Source: Pseudomonas urmiensis
Lineage (GTDB): Bacteria; Pseudomonadota; Gammaproteobacteria; Pseudomonadales; Pseudomonadaceae
Reading direction: 5' to 3'
NCBI RefSeq assembly: GCF_014268815.2
Contig: NZ_JABWRE020000001.1
Location: 2,795,001 to 2,859,000 of the forward strand
DNA length: 64,000 nt
Shown here: positions 61,553-64,000 of the stretch, piece by piece
Position numbering within the stretch: the first letter of the stretch is position 1
Layout of the letters: the number at the start of each line of letters is the position of its first letter
The notes under the pieces: model-generated
Told to the model about the DNA's origin: nothing
The model's database searches: none
Seen by the model: the letters and a program-made list of their open reading frames with translations, nothing else
Translations under genes and position numbers: made by a program

Positions 61553-64000
61553 TCAGCCCCAGATCCCGAGACGACCGCGCAGTCGCGTGGTGTCATAGAA
61601 GGATAAAAGTTGATGAGTTATGTTCATCCGGCCTTGCCCTGGACGAACCCCGTTTATTTCAAACTCGTTGGTGACGAAGTTGATCCGAATGCCTTGCTGC
61701 CCAGCAACATAGTTGCTGCTCTTCAATTCCCCCGTAATGATCAGGTTGATGATGTCGGCCTGGTTGATGATCGCGCTGTTCATGAACACCTGGCCGTTCT
61801 GGATGGCGAACACTGACTTAGGCGTGCCGCCAGGCTGGTGCATGACAGCAAACAGGTTGGCCAGGAAGATCACCATGGACTGCATGCCTTCCGGCGTATT
61901 CTCGACACTCAGCCCCATGCCAGCGCCGTAGTAGCGACCGTTCACGTCGACGCCCACCTTGATGTTCCGGGTGGCCGACACGTTGCCTTCCAGGTCGACC
62001 AGAGCCTCCGAGGTGTCCTGCACCAGGGCCTCGGTGGTCCCTACCCGGCTGCTCAACTGCGTAACCGAGCTGCTGATCGCCTGATCGGCGTTCGCCCGCG
62101 TCTGTGCCTCGGTGATAATCGCCGCCTCGTTGTCGCCGATCTTCGAATTGGCGTTCGTGATCTGGACGGTCAAGGCCTCATCCGCCGTTGCTCGAGCTGT
62201 TACCTCCTGCTGCAGGCGCGCCTCAGTGCCATCAACCTTCGCCGACACAGTGGTGATTTGCGTGGCCAGCGCCTCGTCAGCGGTGATCCGGGCGTAGGCT
62301 TCCTGCTCGAATCGTGCATTGAGGTCGTCACCGATCTGCGCCTCGACGGTATCGATGCGCCGGCTGAGGGCCATGTCTGCGCTGCTGAACGAGCTGTAAA
62401 TCGACGAAGCCGTCGCCCTCACACCAGAGTCGCCAGCCTTCCACTCAGTGGCTCCCGCCATGCGGGGGAACACCTGGGTTTCCACGCCGATGATCCGCGT
62501 GGCCATGGCTGCCAGTTGACCGTCCATCTCCTCTACGCTGGTCTCTACGCCGTCCAGGCGAATAGCCAGGGCGGTGACCATTTCGCCCAGCGAGGCGTAA
62601 TCGCCGATGTACTCCCAGAACGCAGCATCGGTGACCGGGGTGCCGGCCGGTACATCTTGCTTGGCCCGGTACAGCTTGCCGTCGAGCTTGACCAGAGAGC
62701 CAGCCAAGTAGGCCTGGCCTGCATCCCAATCCGGCGCGCCAACTACATCGGCCAGCTGGGCTTGTAGCGAGTCAATCTGGTTCTGCAGGGCGATATCGCC
62801 GGCGCTCAGCCGCTCGTTAACCGACCCCGGACCCTCGCCACTGATTTTCTCAATCTCGCTGAGCAGGCTCTGGCCCAGATGACTCTCGGTGATCTTGCCA
62901 GTGATGTAGTCGAGAATGGCATCGGCGTCCGCGCTGGACTGGCCGTAGATCCAGTCGGACCATGGACCAATGTTTCCGGTACGATCCACCAGACGACCAC
63001 GGAAGTAACGAACCACCGCGGCGGCCATCCCGCTGTGCAGGTAGGTCGGTGTCGGGTAGGCGAACTGGCCCAGCGCGACAGGGTTCTGCCCGGTGCTTTC
63101 TGAAGCCATCTGGATCTCGGTATAGGCCGTATCGCTGGTGCCTTCTGGAAAACCCCAGTTCAGACGAATACCCAGGATCTCCGAAATGGTATTGAGGTAG
63201 GCCAGCGCCGGCGGCACCCCCTCTTTCCCCTTTAGCTCAGTCAGCATCGACTCACGCCAGTTTGACGTAATGTCGAACGAACTGACCGCGCGCACGCGGG
63301 CCAGGTAAGCACCCGCGTAGATGCCCACCACATCGACGGATGCCGCCCCGATGCGCTGCAGACGTACCCAGTTGCCGTTGTCCTTGCGCCACTCCACGTC
63401 GTAGGACACGGCGCCTTCCACCGCAGGCCAGGCGATGGTCATGGTGCTGACCGCGATGCCTTGGGAAATGGCATGGGCCGAAGTCAGCGTTACGCTGGAC
63501 GGTGGTGGCACGGTGGTGATCGGGATCACGCTGATTGGGCGCTCTTCCAGCTTGGCACCGGTGTCGATCGCTGCGAACTTGCTCGGGTTGAACTCGAGCG
63601 CGGTGATCTCGTATTCACCCTCCTGAGTGCGGGTGGTCTTGAGCACCCGGAACAGCTGGATGGCCAGGTCGTCGTAGTCGATCGCCCATTGCAGTTGCGG
63701 TTCAGGTTGCACGCTGTAGGAAGTGGTCACTGTCACTGCCCGGCCATTCACCGACTGCACCGTACGCGCCTGGGCGGAGCCGTTCGGCAGGTTCAGGATC
63801 AATCGGTCGCCGGCCTTGATCGGCGTGTCGCGGTCCAGGGTAATCACCCGGCCGGCAGCCGCAGAGATCCGGCCACCATTCGGTCGACCAGCGACCAATT
63901 CATCAGCAACGGGGATCACGAAGCCCGGCAGCGGGATGCGGCCCTCCATACCGGTCTTAAAGGTAACAGTGCGGTCCTGGCTGTTGCTGAGCAGCGCCCA
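61553..64000 (-). CDS. phage tail tip / host specificity protein J (3' part, partial)
   Basis: The frame is open to the right edge, so the gene continues beyond 64000; 815 residues are visible. The upstream part has the J-type KTGMEGRIPLPGFVIPVADE and TSYSVQPEPQLQWAIDYDDL. Then come a fibronectin type III domain (VSYDVEWRKDNGNWVRLQRI), long coiled-coil repeats (EARLQQEVTARATADEAL), and a C-terminal DUF1983 (GRYYGAGMGLSVENTPEGMQ, SVFAIQNGQVFMNSAIINQA). It forms the central tail tip and determines host range together with the fibre. Confidence 0.9.
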   Translation of the reverse strand, partial: WALLSNSQDRTVTFKTGMEGRIPLPGFVIPVADELVAGRPNGGRISAAAGRVITLDRDTPIKAGDRLILNLPNGSAQARTVQSVNGRAVTVTTSYSVQPEPQLQWAIDYDDLAIQLFRVLKTTRTQEGEYEITALEFNPSKFAAIDTGAKLEERPISVIPITTVPPPSSVTLTSAHAISQGIAVSTMTIAWPAVEGAVSYDVEWRKDNGNWVRLQRIGAASVDVVGIYAGAYLARVRAVSSFDITSNWRESMLTELKGKEGVPPALAYLNTISEILGIRLNWGFPEGTSDTAYTEIQMASESTGQNPVALGQFAYPTPTYLHSGMAAAVVRYFRGRLVDRTGNIGPWSDWIYGQSSADADAILDYITGKITESHLGQSLLSEIEKISGEGPGSVNERLSAGDIALQNQIDSLQAQLADVVGAPDWDAGQAYLAGSLVKLDGKLYRAKQDVPAGTPVTDAAFWEYIGDYASLGEMVTALAIRLDGVETSVEEMDGQLAAMATRIIGVETQVFPRMAGATEWKAGDSGVRATASSIYSSFSSADMALSRRIDTVEAQIGDDLNARFEQEAYARITADEALATQITTVSAKVDGTEARLQQEVTARATADEALTVQITNANSKIGDNEAAIITEAQTRANADQAISSSVTQLSSRVGTTEALVQDTSEALVDLEGNVSATRNIKVGVDVNGRYYGAGMGLSVENTPEGMQSMVIFLANLFAVMHQPGGTPKSVFAIQNGQVFMNSAIINQADIINLIITGELKSSNYVAGQQGIRINFVTNEFEINGVRPGQGRMNITHQLLSFYDTTRLRGRLGIWG

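Overview
The window is chromosomal DNA of a fluorescent Pseudomonas, most likely of the P. putida group. The evidence is high GC, strong GC3 bias, many copies of the P. putida-type REP palindrome (core GTGGGAGCGGGCTTGCCCCG), the trehalose/glycogen gene order typical of Pseudomonas, and a PrrF small RNA. No strain or accession was looked up. All calls rest on reading the sequence and on recall of family motifs.

Layout. (1) 1-18,400: alpha-glucan/trehalose block. The plus strand carries treZ (3' end), malQ, treY, a DUF2934 protein, glgX, an endonuclease/exonuclease/phosphatase protein and an outer-membrane barrel protein. The minus strand carries the glgE-treS/maltokinase-glgB operon. Together they interconvert trehalose, maltose 1-phosphate and branched glucan. 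(2) 18,400-26,000: leucine/isovalerate catabolism, with an acyl-CoA synthetase divergent from liuABCD across two identical palindromic operators. (3) 26,000-29,600: an S24-type repressor, a DUF6124-like protein, the PrrF sRNA with a Fur box, a sigma4/FecR-N fusion protein, a 19-bp satellite inside inverted REPs, and an M14 carboxypeptidase. (4) 29,600-36,000: a Csu-like (archaic) chaperone-usher operon on the minus strand, with four small subunits, chaperone, usher and tip adhesin. (5) 36,300-41,400: bacteriophytochrome kinase, single-domain response regulator and hybrid kinase. (6) 41,500-53,200: tRNA-Gln, a YdcH-like protein, a ZapE/AFG1 ATPase, prpE, an LRR-protein kinase, a LysR regulator, an HPP-CBS membrane protein, a BqsRS/CarRS-like two-component operon with two PepSY proteins, and a patatin-like protein. 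(7) 53,200-64,000: the left end of a lambda-like siphoprophage. It has a P4-type integrase, small accessory genes, an SRAP gene with a LexA box, a secreted moron-like protein, lysis genes (Rz with nested Rz1 and a P5-like muramidase), an S74 tail fibre, and the 3' part of tail tip protein J running off the right edge.

Most of the window is ordinary Pseudomonas metabolism and signalling. The least explained parts are the repeat-associated rearrangements (glgB 3'-end copy, 19-bp satellite, Rz-fragment copy beside a moron gene), the sigma4/DUF4880/TM fusion next to prrF, the S24 repressor lacking its usual lysine, and the LRR-kinase. I did not find a clearly new multi-gene system.
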